From positions 1-5,125 of the forward strand of contig DBRW01000077.1 in the NCBI GenBank assembly GCA_002306075.1: 5,125 nt of DNA. Reading direction: 5' to 3'. The first letter of the stretch is position 1; each line of letters starts with the position of its first letter. The notes beneath the pieces are model-generated. The model ran no database searches, was not told the origin of the DNA, and worked only from the letters and a program-made list of their open reading frames with translations. Made by a program: the position numbers and the translations under genes. Positions 4,662-5,125 of the stretch are shown here, in pieces. Source of the stretch: Synergistaceae bacterium UBA1358 (lineage in GTDB: Bacteria > Synergistota > Synergistia > Synergistales > Synergistaceae).

Positions 4662-5125
4662 GACTGAGACTTATTACAACATAACCGAAAAGGGAGAACG
4701 GCTCGCCGGGCTCTACAGGGACTGCGGAGAGAGGGTCATCTTCGTGGTCCCGTCGGGGCTGGACAAAGATGCGTTGCTTGATCTGATCTCGGGCGGGGGA
4801 TCGTTTTTTGGCCAAAGGCCGAAGATCTGCACGTGGGGAGATCTCTATAAAGAGGTATCGCAGATCTCACACGCCAGGCCCAGAATGATAACAGATCCCC
4901 CCGACCATACACTTATCATAAGATATATCCTTGATAAATTTTTAGAAGAACAAGATAAAAGTGGTAATAAACTGCCCGATGGCGTTTATCGCAGAGGGTT
5001 TTCAAAGATATTGGGCGACAACATCAAAGAGCTTCTGAACGAAGACGTCTCGCCGCGGGATCTCAGAGACAGGCTGTACATGGAGGGAGATCCACCCGAA
5101 GGATCCCCCGAGGCGATACTGCTGA
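4648..5125 (+). CDS. AddB-like helicase/PD-(D/E)XK nuclease family protein, N-terminal part
   Basis: The open frame runs from ATG 4648 to the end of the window (159 codons) and continues beyond it. An in-frame TGA lies just upstream (4639-4641), so this ATG is the earliest start. The only SD-like bases are GAGAAG a few nt before it, and the frame overlaps the end of the MBL gene by 14 nt, so translation is probably coupled. Near the start VIFVVPSGLDKDALLDLI resembles the degenerate P-loop strand of AddB/RexB proteins. It is followed by KICTWGDLYKEVSQ, like the family's second strand and helix. The last visible residues, EGSPEAILL, match the 'E..LL' spacing seen there. Such proteins process double-strand breaks in DNA with an AddA partner. 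The nuclease domain would be C-terminal and is out of view, so the assignment is moderate. Confidence 0.65.
   Translation, partial: MPRAETETYYNITEKGERLAGLYRDCGERVIFVVPSGLDKDALLDLISGGGSFFGQRPKICTWGDLYKEVSQISHARPRMITDPPDHTLIIRYILDKFLEEQDKSGNKLPDGVYRRGFSKILGDNIKELLNEDVSPRDLRDRLYMEGDPPEGSPEAILL

Noticed and set aside
4480..4815. 111-codon minus-strand open frame
   Set aside because: Antisense to the MBL/AddB-like junction, arginine/serine-rich as expected for a shadow of GC-rich coding DNA.

Overview
The window looks like a stretch of bacterial chromosome, probably from an anaerobe. It has moderately high GC, short intergenic gaps outside two repeat regions, an 8-cysteine ferredoxin-type protein, TTG starts with strong Shine-Dalgarno (SD) sequences, and a one-subunit-like nuclease/helicase gene start. 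The gene mix is reminiscent of Synergistota (Cloacibacillus/Synergistes-like) or possibly Clostridia. That placement rests on recalled protein style, not on a search.

Layout, left to right. (1) Positions 1-696 (+) hold the 3' part of a flavodoxin/2x[4Fe-4S] protein of the EFR1 type. (2) Positions 697-801 are a convergent gap containing a 62-nt imperfect palindrome. (3) Positions 802-954 (-) encode a 50-aa CxxC/CxxC zinc-ribbon-like protein that is easy to miss. (4) Positions 1017-1589 (-) encode a flavin reductase-like FMN protein that starts at TTG. A probable terminator lies between (3) and (4). (5) Positions 1590-1936 are a 347-bp intergenic repeat region. (6) Positions 1937-3438 (+) are a two-gene operon, a SsuC/TauC-type ABC permease and its ATPase, overlapping by 4 nt. 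(7) Positions 3439-3743 are a second intergenic repeat region. (8) Positions 3744-4661 (+) encode an MBL-fold metallohydrolase, again starting at TTG. (9) From 4648 (+) to beyond the window end runs the start of an AddB-like helicase/PD-(D/E)XK nuclease gene that overlaps gene (8).

The most notable non-coding content is the pair of intergenic regions on either side of the ABC operon. They are inverted mosaic copies of each other. Each has a GC-hairpin module next to the ABC operon (stems of 5-7 bp, mostly with tetraloops, separated by AATTCTCC / GGAGAATT spacers). Each also has an outer module of 10-11 bp phased TTTGAC/GTCAA and GCTCAGC repeats next to the flanking gene. A 67-bp tract is 64/67 identical in inverted orientation, and a 34-bp tract is 34/34 identical. 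The outer modules end in similar leaders (AATGTTT, A-rich, G-rich SD) running into the TTG starts of the two flanking genes.

Functionally, the ABC pair would import a small anion or heterocycle but has no substrate-binding protein in view. The EFR1 protein and the flavin reductase are redox proteins on opposite strands. The MBL and AddB-like genes are translationally coupled. I see no direct evidence that all of these form one pathway. No tRNA, rRNA, CRISPR array or transposase was found.
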